64,000 nucleotides of DNA. Source: Anisus vortex (lineage: Eukaryota > Mollusca > Gastropoda > Planorbidae). The stretch covers positions 5,171,457-5,235,456 of the forward strand of contig OX421503.1 of assembly GCA_949126835.1 (NCBI GenBank), in the 5' to 3' direction. The notes below the pieces were generated by a model. The model saw only the letters and a list, made by a program, of their open reading frames with translations. It had not been told where the DNA came from and did not search any database. Made by a program: the position numbers and the translations under genes. This document shows positions 35,687 through 47,568 of the stretch, piece by piece; position 1 is the stretch's first letter; each line of letters starts with the position of its first letter.

Positions 35687-36389
35687 TGTTCCGTCCACAA
35701 TCCCCTTGTGGCCAGAGCTGTGTAGATCTTGCTGATAATTCTCGTTAGTCCTAGGGGAGACTTTAATTATTAGTATTTATGTTTCAGTATTACACGAACT
35801 CTTCTTATAGTCCTGGGCACAAACTCAGTATTTGTGTTCCAACATTTCCTTTCTTGGACATTAGAGTAGTAGATAAATCTTATAGTAATGTATACAACAC
35901 AATAGAATAGTAACTTGACAAGGAAGCTTCAGTGTAACTGTTGTTGATAGTTTAATTCAGGTGATAAGTTCAATATATACAATATATCTATTATGTACAG
36001 TTAGAATAAAATAGTGCAAACACAAACGTTCTCAAAGGAACATATTTTGAAACTCTCTGTCTTTCAGACAAAACAAATCATTAAATACCATCCGAGTGGT
36101 GCAAGGGACAGACCCATTACCAGTAGGGGTGAAAATCATGGTATCATTACAAAACTCATAACAAAACGATAGGAACTTCCCCTATTAAATAATGAGTCGT
36201 TCCCAGACCCTGAGAATTTGAGATCAACACAGAATCCCAACATTAAGTAGAATCATTTGTCTTCCCACTAAGCGTCAGGCGATCGGAATCCTAAGCCCCG
36301 CCCACAAAATCCTGTTTAATGAGAAAAAGAGGGGGGAAGAAGAATAAACATTGCGTGTTCCAATTCTTGGAAAAACAATATATATGACA
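35687..36389 (-). repeat. 5' LTR of element A
   Basis: 703 bp with TG...CA ends. The adjacent internal sequence, read on the minus strand, begins AAATTTGGCGGTCTCG, a candidate primer-binding site starting TGGCGG. The tRNA was not identified. Confidence 0.92.
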
Positions 36390-36524
36390 CTAGGTAGAGC
36401 ATTTGACAAAGTTAAGTAAAAACATCCAATTTAAAAAAACAAAGTCAATACATTTCAATAGCAAATCAAGAATATATTTCTATTCATTGCACTATAATAT
36501 GATCTACGAATTTCACTGACTTAC

Positions 36525-36676
36525 ATGTTGCCGTTTTAAGATCATTTGAACCAAATTCCCTACACTAACATCAGTCACTGTCACTTCGCCATAAACAACG
36601 AGTTGATCTCCCTCAATAAGACCATCTTCACATTTAGTCAAACTGTCTGATTGCTTATACTCGTATACGTATACAT
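36525..36676 (-). CDS. Receptor gene 2, exon 2: A-type exon
   Basis: A 152-nt exon after TCTTTCAG, with donor GTAAGT, phase 1 to 0. Encodes YVYEYKQSDSLTKCEDGL and VVYGEVTVTDVSVGNLVQMI. First mature ectodomain segment after the signal peptide. Lies just outside the 5' LTR of element A. Confidence 0.72.
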
Positions 36677-38035
36677 CTGAAAGATATATTCGATTGAGGT
36701 TAATAAAATAAAACACTCACTCTCTTTCTATTTTATTAATATTTTATGTATATACAGTTGTTATATCTGTAAAATATGACTGGAAAGTAAAAACTATATA
36801 TAGATGATAAATAGATGGATAGAGAGAGAGAGAGAGAGAGAGAATTGCAACCAATATTTTCGAAGCATTTGTAAAAATAATAAGATTCAGTAGACTTTGC
36901 ATGAGTACTTCGGTCGACCTAGCATCTTTACGTCTCTCTCTTTCGTTCTCTCTCCCTCTCTCTGTCTTTCTTTCTCTCACACTCTTATTTCTAAAACGTC
37001 ACATTGATAAAAACATTTTTCTGGTTTTATTTATTCAAATATTTTCCTTATTTGAATAAGTAATGATGAGCTTCACAGGCAACTTTCCCTTTGTTGTCGA
37101 TACGTTTAAGCCAACACTGGATTTTACATGTCACCTTATAAACGCTTCTTGTTCGATTCGTTTAAAACAATTTCTTAGCATTAAATACATTGAAAACACT
37201 AATTAGTTATAGGCAGCTCCTGTTGTTTTTTTTCTTGTTTTTCAAATGATGAATATTGCTTGCGATACACAGAAAACAACAAGCACAGTTATAAAGTTAC
37301 CATTTACGCGTGTCTGCGGCACATCCTTTTGATCTACTTGAGAAGCAAAATCCCTCAGATGCTTGACGTATTGAACAGACGGACCGACTGATAGACTTTC
37401 TGTAGCGCTTATGTGTGTATATTTCCGAATAACTAAAAGCGCAGTTTTTTTTATCGCTCGGTCGGTCACTTCGTTAAAGAACAATTGCTTTAATTTCCAC
37501 CCATTCATGCATAATAGCAAATGAGACACGCAAAAAACATAGGCGAAGGGCAACCAACCAATCGCTTTAAATTAGTTTTAGAAAAAAAAACAACATAATG
37601 TCTACAACCAGGGCCGAATTTAGGATTGAGGTGGCCCTGTTACCAAATTTATGTGGTGGCCCCTCGTGGCCTCGCTCCTGCCTTTCATTTAGCTCAGAAA
37701 AGTGGCGTTTATTCATGTTACATTCTGTAAAATCACAAATGTTTTATTGCACTTAACGTAATTGGACCGGAGAGCTTAAAATTGTAGGGGAATAAATTAA
37801 TTTTATTTTACATTTTCAACGAAAAAATAGGGATGTCACTACCAAATTTATTTTCGGGATGCCTGGGGACCACTTTTTGTGAGGGCCCCTGTTCCAATGG
37901 AACACGTGAAACATGCCTAAATACGCCACTTTTAAAAACCCTAATTTTTGCTTGAGATATCGTGTATGTTTGCTTGTTCATATGCGTGTTGCTATGTGTG
38001 TTGCTATGTGTTTTTGTGTGTGTGTTTCTACTTAC
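36677..38035 (-). other. Gene 2 intron 1, with simple repeats and a decayed hAT-like stretch
   Basis: (GA)n/(TC)n runs occur near 36820-36840 and 36935-36975. From 37609 to about 37928 the ends 'cagggccgaatttagg' and 'cctaaatacgcca' suggest an old hAT-type element with degraded termini. The ORF at 37242-37553 is not supported as an exon. Confidence 0.4.
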
Positions 38036-38111
38036 CAACAACACAATCTGCGAACATAGCATTTAAAAAAGTGTACAATAAAACTAGCCAAGCTTGTCTA
38101 GAGATGGTCAT
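38036..38111 (-). CDS. Receptor gene 2, exon 1: signal peptide
   Basis: ATG at 38111 opens a 25-codon exon ending in phase 1 at GTAAGT. It encodes MTISRQAWLVLLYTFLNAMF followed by ADCVV: a basic start, a hydrophobic core and small residues before the likely cleavage site. It joins exon 2 in frame (G+AT = Asp). A TTTTACAG just upstream (to 38124) could end a 5'-UTR intron, making the exon 38036-38123. Confidence 0.75.
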
Positions 38112-38123
38112 TTCTAATTTTAC

Positions 38124-38984
38124 CTGTAAAATATAAACATGCATAATTCCAGATGATTATATGTGCTGCAATAACAGTGTTACTCGAACGTGTTTAGAAT
38201 TTCTTACTTGACCTTCACTTTATTATTTTTATAGCTCGCGGTTCCTTAGAAAATTTACTATAAAATTGATGACAAAGTATAAATACCTTAGCATAATAGG
38301 CTTTTATAATAATTTTAATTTATTATTTTTGACACAAAGTATTATTTTAAAATTTTAATTTCAATGCGTTGGGTGCACAGCTTTGTCCAAACCAGTTCTT
38401 TTCTGTTTGAGCAACTTATATCACAACTTTTATTTAGTATATCGCAGTTTACCTATTTCTGTTGTTAATTTTATAGCAAGTATCGTGGAAAAAAAACTAT
38501 GTTGGCAGTTCCCTAATGGAATCATCAACCTTAGTGTCATCTAAGCAACACAGGGAGCTGTAAAAGTAAAGTTTACTTTGAGCAGAAAATACTAATCATG
38601 CTGTACGAACTGCACAGAATATATTGTATGTCAAAATTGTGTGTTTTCTTCTTCCCATCACAGACTTTCTGGAAAATATGTCAGGTGATATTTAATCAGT
38701 AAGAGATAATCAAAATCATTTTGTACATTTTTTAGACGTTGTCTGTTGCTCATATTATTTCTGAACATGTATCTTGGGAAAGTAAGACGATCACGGTGTT
38801 CCTCAAACTGCTCGGCTGTCCCCTAGGAGACCGAGAACCCAAGTTTGAGAATTACTGTATAGCAATTAAATCAATTGATTAAGAAAATCATATAAGAAAA
38901 TCGTTTTAATCATTCATAATTATGTTTGCATTATAAAATTTATTGTCTTATCTTATCTTATCTTATAAGTTTACGGACGTTCAT
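38124..38984. other. Upstream flank of gene 2, no feature seen
   Basis: AT-rich DNA containing a (TTATC)n microsatellite near 38945-38965. Any promoter of gene 2 should be here. No TATA box or initiator can be singled out. Confidence 0.35.
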
Positions 38985-39128
38985 TCTAGGTGGAAGATTA
39001 TTACGTCCACTAGACCCAAAACTCCTGCAATGCGACAGGGATCCGTCGGTGGCAGGGATAGAACCCGCGACTTGTCAGTTGGTTTTTGGTTGACAGTCCG
39101 GTGAACTAACCGCTGAACCAGCCGGCTT
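38985..39128 (-). mobile_element. tRNA-derived SINE, second family
   Basis: On the minus strand it begins AGCCGGCTGGTTCAGCGGTT (A-box-like) and has GGGTTCTATCCCTGCCACC (B-box-like). Differs from the SINE at 4326-4606. A matching head fragment lies at about 6277-6330. Confidence 0.65.
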
Positions 39129-39986
39129 CATTGTTGGAAAATGTGATGTAGATATCTGAATTTTTTCTTATATTTAAATATAAATATCTATTTTGTTCAT
39201 GTTAATTTTACAATAAAAAAATAAAGGAAGAATAAACAAAACAACGACCCACATACAGTAAAAAACTTACCCAAACAAATATCCCTATTCATAAAACTAA
39301 TATTAATAATAAAGCTCTTTTTTTTACAAAAGTTACCACTGCTATATATTTGGTTTATAAATATTTCTGAATTGGAAAAAAGTTACCACTGCTAAACAGT
39401 GCTTAGTTTCTTTCAAACACAAAGAAATTTGACAATTGCCATGTGATGCTACATTTATAACAAACTGGTGAAAATAGAACATATATATAACAGAAACCAA
39501 AACAAGTTCAGGAAAATGAAACATCGTTACGTGTATATTATAGACTGTTGAAAGGAGGAAAAGTTCACTTGAAACGGAAATAAGACGAGCATGACTCGCT
39601 ACTTGTAATGTCTTGCGTAATTAATAATATTAAGTGTTTTATTCTCAGATTGTATAGAAAAGAACGCCTCGTTAAAAAAAATTATTTAGTTTGCTTTGAG
39701 AAGTGTGAACGTTATCGTTATTGTTTTATTATATATATATTTATACATTTATGAATATTCTGAAGGCACAGCTTCAAAGGCACTTGAAGCCAGCTTTTAA
39801 TGACTCATCATAATGGCAACCTATGGCTGACATGCCGCTATTGGCATGAGCAGCGAGTTTCAATAGCACACAAAAGACCCCCCACCCACGAAAAAAATAA
39901 AATAATAAAGACAGGAAACTGGATGCTAGAAAATGGAAAATGATGACTTTTAAGATGTTGTTACTATTAAAATAATTGAAATCCTA
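39129..39986. other. Intergenic, mostly featureless
   Basis: AT-rich. The minus-strand ORF 39342-39524 has a weak resemblance to the A exon (CQISLCLKETKHCLAVV) with possible splice sites, but the phase differs. I treat it as doubtful. Confidence 0.35.
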
Positions 39987-40059
39987 CTTCTGTACAGTGG
40001 CGTACCGAGGGCTGGTGTCACCCAGTGCGGTAAACTTTGGGTGTCACACCCCCCCCCCC

Positions 40060-40717
40060 ACCCGCCAACGACTTTCACCCTAGTTTTCGTCTCCTTAAAA
40101 CCAAAAAAACCAACACCAAACAATCTGCAGCAAAAACAGTATAATTTCTCAGTGACAAGTGAGTAAACCATCCATGAACGAATTTTTTTCTCGCCATCGG
40201 GCATTACCTTGTAGAACCATTGTTTTGTGAGCTGGCGCACATCTCCTTTAGCTTTTTCATCTTGTCTTGTCACAACACTGAAATGATCGTCTTTGTTCTG
40301 AAACAAATAACTCCCTCTTTTGATTATTTCAACCAGAAAATGATCTGGAACTGGTATATTCCAGTAAGAAGCATCTGATAGAGTATTCCAATTTTCCTCT
40401 TTAACGGCACTCATAATGAATTTAGCCATATCTTGTTTTGAATCAACATTATCAGCATCAACTTCTTTTCCCAAATCATCCAGGCATATTACATGTGTTT
40501 TCACGTCATCCTCTTCCATTTTCTGCACTATTTGCTCTTCTAAAGAATGCATGCTGCTAGCATGGGAAGAATCAGTATCTATCACAGAGTGAGAAGCGTC
40601 TTTTGATGATCCTTGGCCATCATTTCCCGGTTTCTTGAAATATTGAAGCATGGATCCTGGTAGTGATCTTAGTGAGTTAAATCTTTTCTTTTTTTGCCTT
40701 TCGTTGCTGACTGCCAC
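40060..40717 (-). pseudogene. Truncated hAT transposase N-terminus (TTF/ZMYM-like)
   Basis: Minus-strand frame from an ATG at 40717. Low-complexity Ser/Asp region, then WNTLSDASYWNIPVPDHFL, and a TTF-type zinc-finger segment KIRSWMVYSLVTEKLYCFCC. In this hAT subgroup the TTF domain precedes the DUF4371 and dimerisation domains, which are absent here. The frame then runs into the subterminal C-rich repeat. Confidence 0.7.
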
Positions 40718-41689
40718 TAGGCCATTTAGATGTGTGCACTCCGTGTGGCATAATAGGGTAATCTTGAATAATAAACATAATATTTTATTTTTAAGTTGCT
40801 GAAATATAATTATTCAAATTCTAACAACACAATTTATGGTATGATGTTTTTTCCGATGCGACACTAGAAATTCATTTTTTTTCCATATTATTAACGTAAC
40901 AAATGTAATAGTCAATAATTAGAAGTACTTGTAATAAATTATGAGCCTATAATGCAGACATTAGCTACTAGCCATGTACCGATTGAAGGGTTTCACATCA
41001 AACCAATAAACGTTGTAGCAATAATTACAATTATAGCAATACATTAATAGTAATACTTATTTTTTCAGTGTAAACCTTTCTTCACTGTTCTTCAGTTGTT
41101 TAAGCTATGTCTTGAAATAATTGACTTTAAAATAAGTTAGTGATTAAAATTTAAAATGTCACAAAATGTATTATTCTGATAAAAAAACAATCACTAATTG
41201 GCTTATGTTAGTTATGTAGACAACGGCTACACGCGAAAAAAAATCGACATAACGAAGCCTTTTATGTGGGTTGTATCGAAATTTATAAGAAAAAAAAAGT
41301 GGTTTTGACTGAATCGGCAGCGAACCACTCTAGCCTAATAACGAACTGTTGAATTTAAATTTTAAAATGTGAACAAATTTAAGGAATGCGTTAATGTAAG
41401 GTCATTGTTCGCTTTTAATATTTTTGTCCATTTTTTTTCAGTCGATATTGCAAATTATAAAACCATGGCAGCTTATATGATCCTGATAGCAACACACCAA
41501 CACATTCACAAAACGCTTTAAAAATTTGTCTAGGACCCATACTTGGAATCTTATGTACGGAATATTAAGAGAATCGATATAGTCTAGCAATCTCATCAAA
41601 TAAACACCAGACTGCATGCTGTATGGTGATGATACACCATGCTGCTAGTCATTTTCATTTTTCCTTGTACAATAGTACATTTTCGGCTG

Positions 41690-41785
41690 TTCTTCGTTGT
41701 TTGTACTCTGTCTGTAACTTTTGATATCGCATAGAACTCTCCTCAAGGGGATATGCGCTATATTAGAATTATTATTATTATTATT
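41690..41785 (+). mobile_element. LINE 3' tail nested in the hAT relic
   Basis: GCATAGAACTCTCCTCAAGG, GGATATGCGCTATATTAG and (ATT)n match the 3' UTR of the CR1/L2-like copies at 2555-3495 and 25130-26067. Confidence 0.7.
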
Positions 41786-42105
41786 TTGATTATGATCTGC
41801 CATCCGTTCTGTGATCGGACTAGACCAGCAGTGTGTGCTCTGTAAAATTATCATTTTTTTATTTTTTTTTTCATTCGGGTGTCACCCCCTAAGAGGGTGT
41901 CACCCGGTGCGGTCCACCCCCCCCCGCACCTGCCTCGCTACGCCACTGCTTCTGTACACTATTATCCCAAGTCTTGCCTACGCCTGAACTACATCATCTC
42001 GATGTTCTTAAAACTCGTCACAAAGTTCAACTACATCTTCACTATTATTATGTTCACATGATTACTAAGACAATTCGTCAGATACATTTTCTAAATCCTC
42101 TAATG

Positions 42106-42487
42106 CAGGGATCGAAAACCTTTTTGACTGAGAGAGCCATGGACACCACATAATATTATGAAAAGTAATTATATGAGAGCCATACATTATGTTTAAAACT
42201 AAAAATTCAAGTAAATGCGTGCAAGAGTTATTTCTCTGCAATCAATGCAGGGTTGCTATTTTTCTGCCGTTTAGATCAGCGTGGTTTATCTCCTTTAACA
42301 CTTTTGATGGTGAGCTGCAGTAGACTTTAGCTCATTTGTAGAATGAAATATTGATATGCAATTAATATGTAGATCAAAGGTGTCTAAAGAATCATTTTTT
42401 TTCTACAATCCAACATTTGTCTGCGAGCCAGATGCAGACATCAATAGAGCCATTTCTGGTTGGCGAGTATTAGGTTCCCGACCCCTG
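42106..42487. mobile_element. hAT MITE, second copy, 382 bp
   Basis: Ends CAGGGATCGAAAACC and GGTTCCCGACCCCTG, flanked by the exact 8-bp duplication CTCTAATG (42098-42105 and 42488-42495). Internal similarity to 7425-7770 shows the same family. One extra internal segment is present. Confidence 0.9.
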
Positions 42488-42710
42488 CTCTAATGCCTCT
42501 AACGAGAGTTCGGCCTCGGTCATGATGTCTACATGAGCCATCTTTGATGTTTACCCAGATAGGTTTATTGTTTCCTTTTTTTTTGATTTTCTGTCTATTA
42601 TAATCTTTTCTTTATTTCCAGATATAACAGTCTGCGACCTGGATCTATTCATTTTTTAGTTATACAGGCACAAGTGCCTTTTAATCATCAATAATGAATG
42701 GTATTTTTTG

Positions 42711-44184
42711 TAGAGACCGACCGAAACCAAATTTTTAGTTTCGGCCGAAAACGAAACCATACCGAATATTATATATTCACTTTCGGTCGAAACCGAAGCC
42801 GAAACCAAACATTAACTACAGCTTCGGCCGTAACCGAAAAATAATTTGAAAATGCGAAACAAATGATTTCAAAAGACTGCACATTTATGTGTAATATTCA
42901 CTAGATTATGGGCATTCTATTTGAGTAAACCATTATTTGGAGTGATTAAATAATCAGTTATTATTAACTTCAGTCTTCTACTTCACATAAGGGATGTTAA
43001 TAATACCCTTTTTTTTTCAAAACCTATTTTCGGCTATAATAATCATATTTCTTTTACCCATTTTCGGTTCCCCTCTCAGCCCAGGGTAAAGTAAGTTATA
43101 GTTTGGAAAAGACAAATTTGTATTGATTATACTAAAATAAATAATACGAAGGACCATTGATCCTTAGAACGTGGTGAAATCTTTAAAAAAAGTTGATTTT
43201 GGATTAGCAGAAGTCAAAAGCTGTAGTGTCATGAATTTAGACCTTTATAATTATAATATAAATCAGTGGATGTTAGATCTATATGTTACACACATTAAAT
43301 GAATATTTGTAGAATTGAATAAAATCCCAGACACATCTATCTAGGGTTGACAGACGTCCGGCAAGAAAATTAACAGTTTTTAAAAAGAACCTTACATGCG
43401 CTGCAAAGTTGTTTTTTTAATTGACCAAGTTGCTTTTCATTCTACATTAAATTTAATGTTGGTTCAGTTTTACTGGCAGTAAATGTAATAAGATTGAACT
43501 GATTGTGGATAGTGAAACACTAAATATGTCATACTTTTGTTTCTCTATGTCCTCCTTTTGAAGAACAAGTATATCGCAACCTTACGTCTATCGGTCTGTT
43601 TGATTGTTAAAAAAGCGTTCAGCATCAGTAGGGAAATTCCAGTTTTTTTCTTTTCGAATACATAGCGTTAACATCTGCATTTGCTGTTGTATGTGCTTGT
43701 ATCGAAAATTCACAACCAATATTCGGAATTTGAAAAAAACAAACAACTATAAGTCGTCTCTGACAAACAAGTGTTTGCAAGGAATATAATGTTAAGCAAT
43801 TGTTTTGTGCTAATCAAACAGGGTTTACAAATATTTCTTCACATAAAAAGATAAATAAATCGTGGGGAACAGTTATAAATTATTTCCTCCCGAAATCCGG
43901 TTTTCGTTTAACATCCCTACTTCACACAGATTAATTCACAACAGTTTAACTAAATAAAAATATCATTAAGCTGAGTAATAGATGCAGCAATAGCGTAGCA
44001 TTATGAATTTTGAAAGTTAAAATAGTTATTCGGCTGATGACCGAAAGTCAATATCAGTTTCGGCCGAAACCGTAAACAAACCGAAAACTAAAATTTTGGC
44101 TTCGGCCAAAACCAAAAACCAAGTTTTTGTTGCCCATTTTCGCCGCCGAAAACGAAGCCGAAACCGAATATCGGTCGGTCTCTA
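42711..44184. mobile_element. hAT-like element with TAGAGACCGACCGA ends
   Basis: Ends TAGAGACCGACCGA and TCGGTCGGTCTCTA. Both subterminal regions are packed with short repeats of the type TTTCGGCCGAAAC in both orientations. The flanks ATTTTTTG and TTTTTTTT are a possible 8-bp duplication with one mismatch. About 1.47 kb, AT-rich core, no transposase frame seen. Confidence 0.65.
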
Positions 44185-44280
44185 TTTTTTTTGTCGTAAC
44201 TTTTGCCACTGGAAAAAGCGATCGGTTCAAATCTGCGTTTTAAAAATGTACTAAATCATTCTATTGCTCTTAAGTTGAAT

Positions 44281-44780
44281 GATGTTTATTGACCTGTGTT
44301 TGTTTATTGACCTGTGTTTGTTTATTGACCTGTGTTTGTTTATTGACCTGTGTTTGTTTATTGACCTGTGTTTGTTTATTGACCTGTGTTTGTTTATTGA
44401 CCTGTGTTTGTTTATCGACCTGTGTTTGTTTATTGATCTGTGTTTGTTTATTGGCCTGTGTTTGTTTATTGACCTGTGTTTGTTTATTGACCTGTGTTTG
44501 TGTATTAACCTGTGTTTGTTTATTGACCTGTGTTTGTTTATTGACCTGTGTTTGTTTATTGACCTGTGTTTGTTTATTGACCTGTGTTTGTTTATTGACC
44601 TGTGTTTGTTTATTGACCTGTGTTTGTTTATTGACCTGTGTTTGTTTATTTACCTGCGTTTGTGTATTGACCTGCGTTTGTTTATTGACCTGTGTTTGTT
44701 TATTGACCTGTGTTTGTTTATTGACCTGTGTTTGTTTATTGACCTGTGTTTGTTTATTGACCTGTGTTTGTTTATTGACC
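44281..44780 (+). repeat. 18-bp minisatellite (tttgtttattgacctgtg)n, left part
   Basis: About 28 copies of an 18-bp unit with few substitutions. Because 18 is divisible by 3 it produces long repetitive ORFs (LCLFID and VCLLTC), which are artefacts. The array resumes at 51239 after LTR element B. Confidence 0.95.
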
Positions 44781-44781
44781 T

Positions 44782-45405
44782 TGTTATGGCCCTCTATTAT
44801 GATGATTATTATTACGACTCGTTAAATCGGATTCAATGAATATAGTTGTATCTTTATTAGAAGTCTCTAGATTCTGCTAATCTGTAGCCCAAGCTAGGGG
44901 TTCCTTGACTGACAGGTCTATGCAGCAATGTAGTTATATTCGTGATAATTATCTTCAACACCTTTCTCAACAATGATAGATCAAACAACTCCAGTTGTTG
45001 AATAAACAATTTTATTTAAATTGTAGACTCAATATAAACGATCAATAAACTTCATCAACTGATGGCAACATAAGTTTCAATACAATGGCATACAATATAC
45101 AAATTAATATAGCGACTTCACTCGACAAACTTCCGAACTGAACTAACTTTAAGGAGGTCGGGACTTTACAAAGAAAACGATCATCGAAGATTCTACAGGG
45201 TCTTAATACGCATTTTAACCTCTTTCTCTATAATTACTACGATCCAGAATTATCCTCCAATTTCCACGGGATTTGAACGAATTATTTTATTTAAACTGCC
45301 CTCAGGGCATAAAGGTCAAACCTTGGTCGCCTTGGACTCTGATACGCACTTGTTAAGAGGTCAATGGCTTACTACGTCATTCATTTATGACCGAGATTCG
45401 TAACA
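44782..45405 (-). repeat. 3' LTR of element B
   Basis: 624 bp, TGTTATGGCC...TTCGTAACA. It differs from the other LTR at only one or two positions noticed by eye. Confidence 0.93.
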
Positions 45406-47568
45406 CGACCACCCTTAAAAGTTTTATAATTATTTCTTTTACATTTGAAAAAATGTTAATTTTAAGGAATAATTATAAAAGAAAATATTCCGGGGAAAAC
45501 AATACAGTTCAATTGGCGATCCCAATAATTCAATCGAACTGATAACAATAACATAATAATATATGCAATATAAATTCATCTTATCAAATGGCTTAACTAT
45601 AGTCATTCAATCATTCAATTTTTAATTCAAAACAATGGACAATTAAATTAAATTGTTTATCTAAATCTTGTATACAAGAAAAATACATAATCATTCTTAA
45701 TAGATATAATATAATACAAGTTAATAATTTCTATTACATTGAACATTCCACGTTAATAAAAACCTCTCTCGTCCATTTAATTATAAACTAATATCTTTTA
45801 CATTTGTAATCAAACAACAAAAGAAAAAATCACTTATTGTCTATTCAGACACGACTTATTTTTTCATAAGGAGAAAAAAAAAACCAACGCTCTTGATAGA
45901 ACACATACTAGACCTGACCTAATTACACAACAACACGATCATTTTCTCGACAGTATGTTTGTAGGCTGGCTAACACATTAAACTTTAAACAATACTGTCT
46001 GTGTCAAAACCCAAAATTTCTAGGTCAGTATTCCGCACTCTCTCTCTCTATTCCTTTTTTCACCCTCTCATTCTCAATTGATTCTAACAATGTTGACATC
46101 GCTATGCAAATTTTTACCTCATCACAGCCGAGGTCAAATAAAATTGCTACGCGATTAAATAGTTATCGTATTAAATGAGCATTCTTTAACATCTATCATC
46201 TCAAAATCAAATTCATTTATTTTATTTTGAGAACATTAAATATAGTCTGTTCACGAATTAAAATAGTTTATAGCCAAAATCATTAAAAATATTTCAATTT
46301 CTCATTTTACCATGACCTTTCGACGTCATTATTTTCTTTTTAAAAGAGTTCACATTGAAACATTCTATCTTTCATGCAGACATGGATTTACTTGAAACAT
46401 ATTTGGTTAATTTACTTAATTAACTATCAATCAAAGCAGATTATATTATCTTCATACAATCTTAGTACTACACAGTAAGTACTTATTTTCTTTAGATTAC
46501 ATCAAAGACATTTCAAATACAATATTATTGAAGTAGAAAAGAGTTAAGCATAGGCTACTATTAATTTTTTTCAGAGCGAAATCAATGTAACAATTTATGT
46601 ACAAAACAACTGCTGGTTTGACTGTTGTGGTAAAACATTCCATTTCCAATCTTTTCAGTGGTGTACATTGCTCTTTTCCATTTTCCATAAAGGTTTTATT
46701 CATAGGTTCTAGGTTCCTGTTACTTCCACAGTGTTCAGGTCTACCCAGTCTTTTGCTTGTCAATACAATTCATTCAATCTATTTTAACTAAAACAGAAAA
46801 AATATAGATTAGTTTTACAATCTTGACATGAAATCCTTAATTAATCATACATTAGTTGAACATTGGTATGTCAACATTATAAATTCTTAACCATGACATT
46901 CTCAACCATTCTGGTTTACAGTGTCAAGTCAGTGGCACATATCCTAAATTTATACAAAACAAGGACACAAAGCTTTATTAGTTTCTACTTCTGGTCTGCT
47001 TTTCATGTAACAGTATCCTAAAAGTGAAAAATCATATATAATACATTTCTTGGAATTCTTGTTAGTCATAGTTCTGCCTTGCTGCAACTATTTTTACCCT
47101 ACATTATCATACATTCAATGATAATATAACAAATGAATAAATTCACATAGAAGAAATTTGCATCTTGACTCAGTGCAATTATTTCAACAACAGTACATGA
47201 TAAAATAAATCCATAGTACAATCATAAAACATTTCTCAATACTTTAGTGATAGAAAATTCTCTTTTCTTAAAATCATTTACATCTTTTTCAATCAAATTA
47301 TCCCCTCTGTCAAATGTTTCAATTATCATTTCCAGAGTTTCTCAAACATATCTAATAATCAGTCCACATTTATAATGTCCTCTGATTTAGAAACCAATTC
47401 TGCGGATAAAACTGATCTTTTTCTCTTATAGCAATTATTTTAAATGCTCAACCTAACAAGTTTGTTTAGAAATATCACACTATAATGATATTTACTCTAA
47501 CAATACTTTTACTCATTCCTTTTTCTTCACAAGTAAGGGATTTAGTTTTAAAATAGTAAGTTTGGTAA
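45406..47568 (-). other. 3' internal region of element B
   Basis: AT-rich, about 2.1 kb. One minus-strand ORF (46497-46763) has EHCGSNRNLEP and KEQCTPLKRLEMEC, which could be a remnant of a third gene, but no family is recognised. Confidence 0.4.

Larger units (their letters stand above)
29559..36389 (-). mobile_element. LTR retrotransposon A, Gmr1-like Ty3/gypsy
   Basis: An element of 6,831 bp with two 703-bp LTRs (29559-30261 and 35687-36389) that differ at few positions by eye. It is flanked by CTAG at 29555-29558 and 36390-36393. Minus-strand order is 5' LTR, gag with zinc knuckle, protease, integrase, start of reverse transcriptase, AT-rich untranslated DNA, polypurine tract (GGGTGGGGGCG next to 30261), 3' LTR. 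Most of RT and all of RNase H are missing. A frame change separates protease from integrase, and TAG interrupts integrase-RT. It sits in the gene 2 intron between exons 2 and 3, in the sense direction. Confidence 0.92.
39995..41948 (-). mobile_element. hAT transposon relic with TTF-type zinc-finger ORF
   Basis: Ends CAGTGGCGTA...TACGCCACTG flanked by the exact 8-bp duplication CTTCTGTA (39987-39994 and 41949-41956). Subterminal 'ggtgtcaccc' repeats with C-runs on both sides. It holds the N-terminal part of a transposase (see 40060-40717) and, near 41690-41785, the 3' tail of a LINE. The catalytic domain is gone. Confidence 0.88.

Noticed and set aside
37242..37553. 103-codon minus-strand ORF in gene 2 intron 1
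   Set aside because: No splice sites that fit the phase-1 junction of exons 1 and 2, and no domain recognised.
38940..39128. CRISPR-like or regulatory repeat
   Set aside because: It is a (TTATC)n microsatellite next to a SINE; nothing in the window suggests a prokaryotic sequence.
39342..39524. A-type receptor exon on the minus strand
   Set aside because: CQISLCLKETKHCLAVV slightly resembles exon 6, but the acceptor gives phase 0 instead of the required phase 1, and no neighbouring exons of a fourth gene were found.
44279..44839. Two long overlapping ORFs of LCLFID and VCLLTC repeats
   Set aside because: They are translations of an 18-bp minisatellite, whose length divisible by three keeps frames open. 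No start context or non-repetitive domain.
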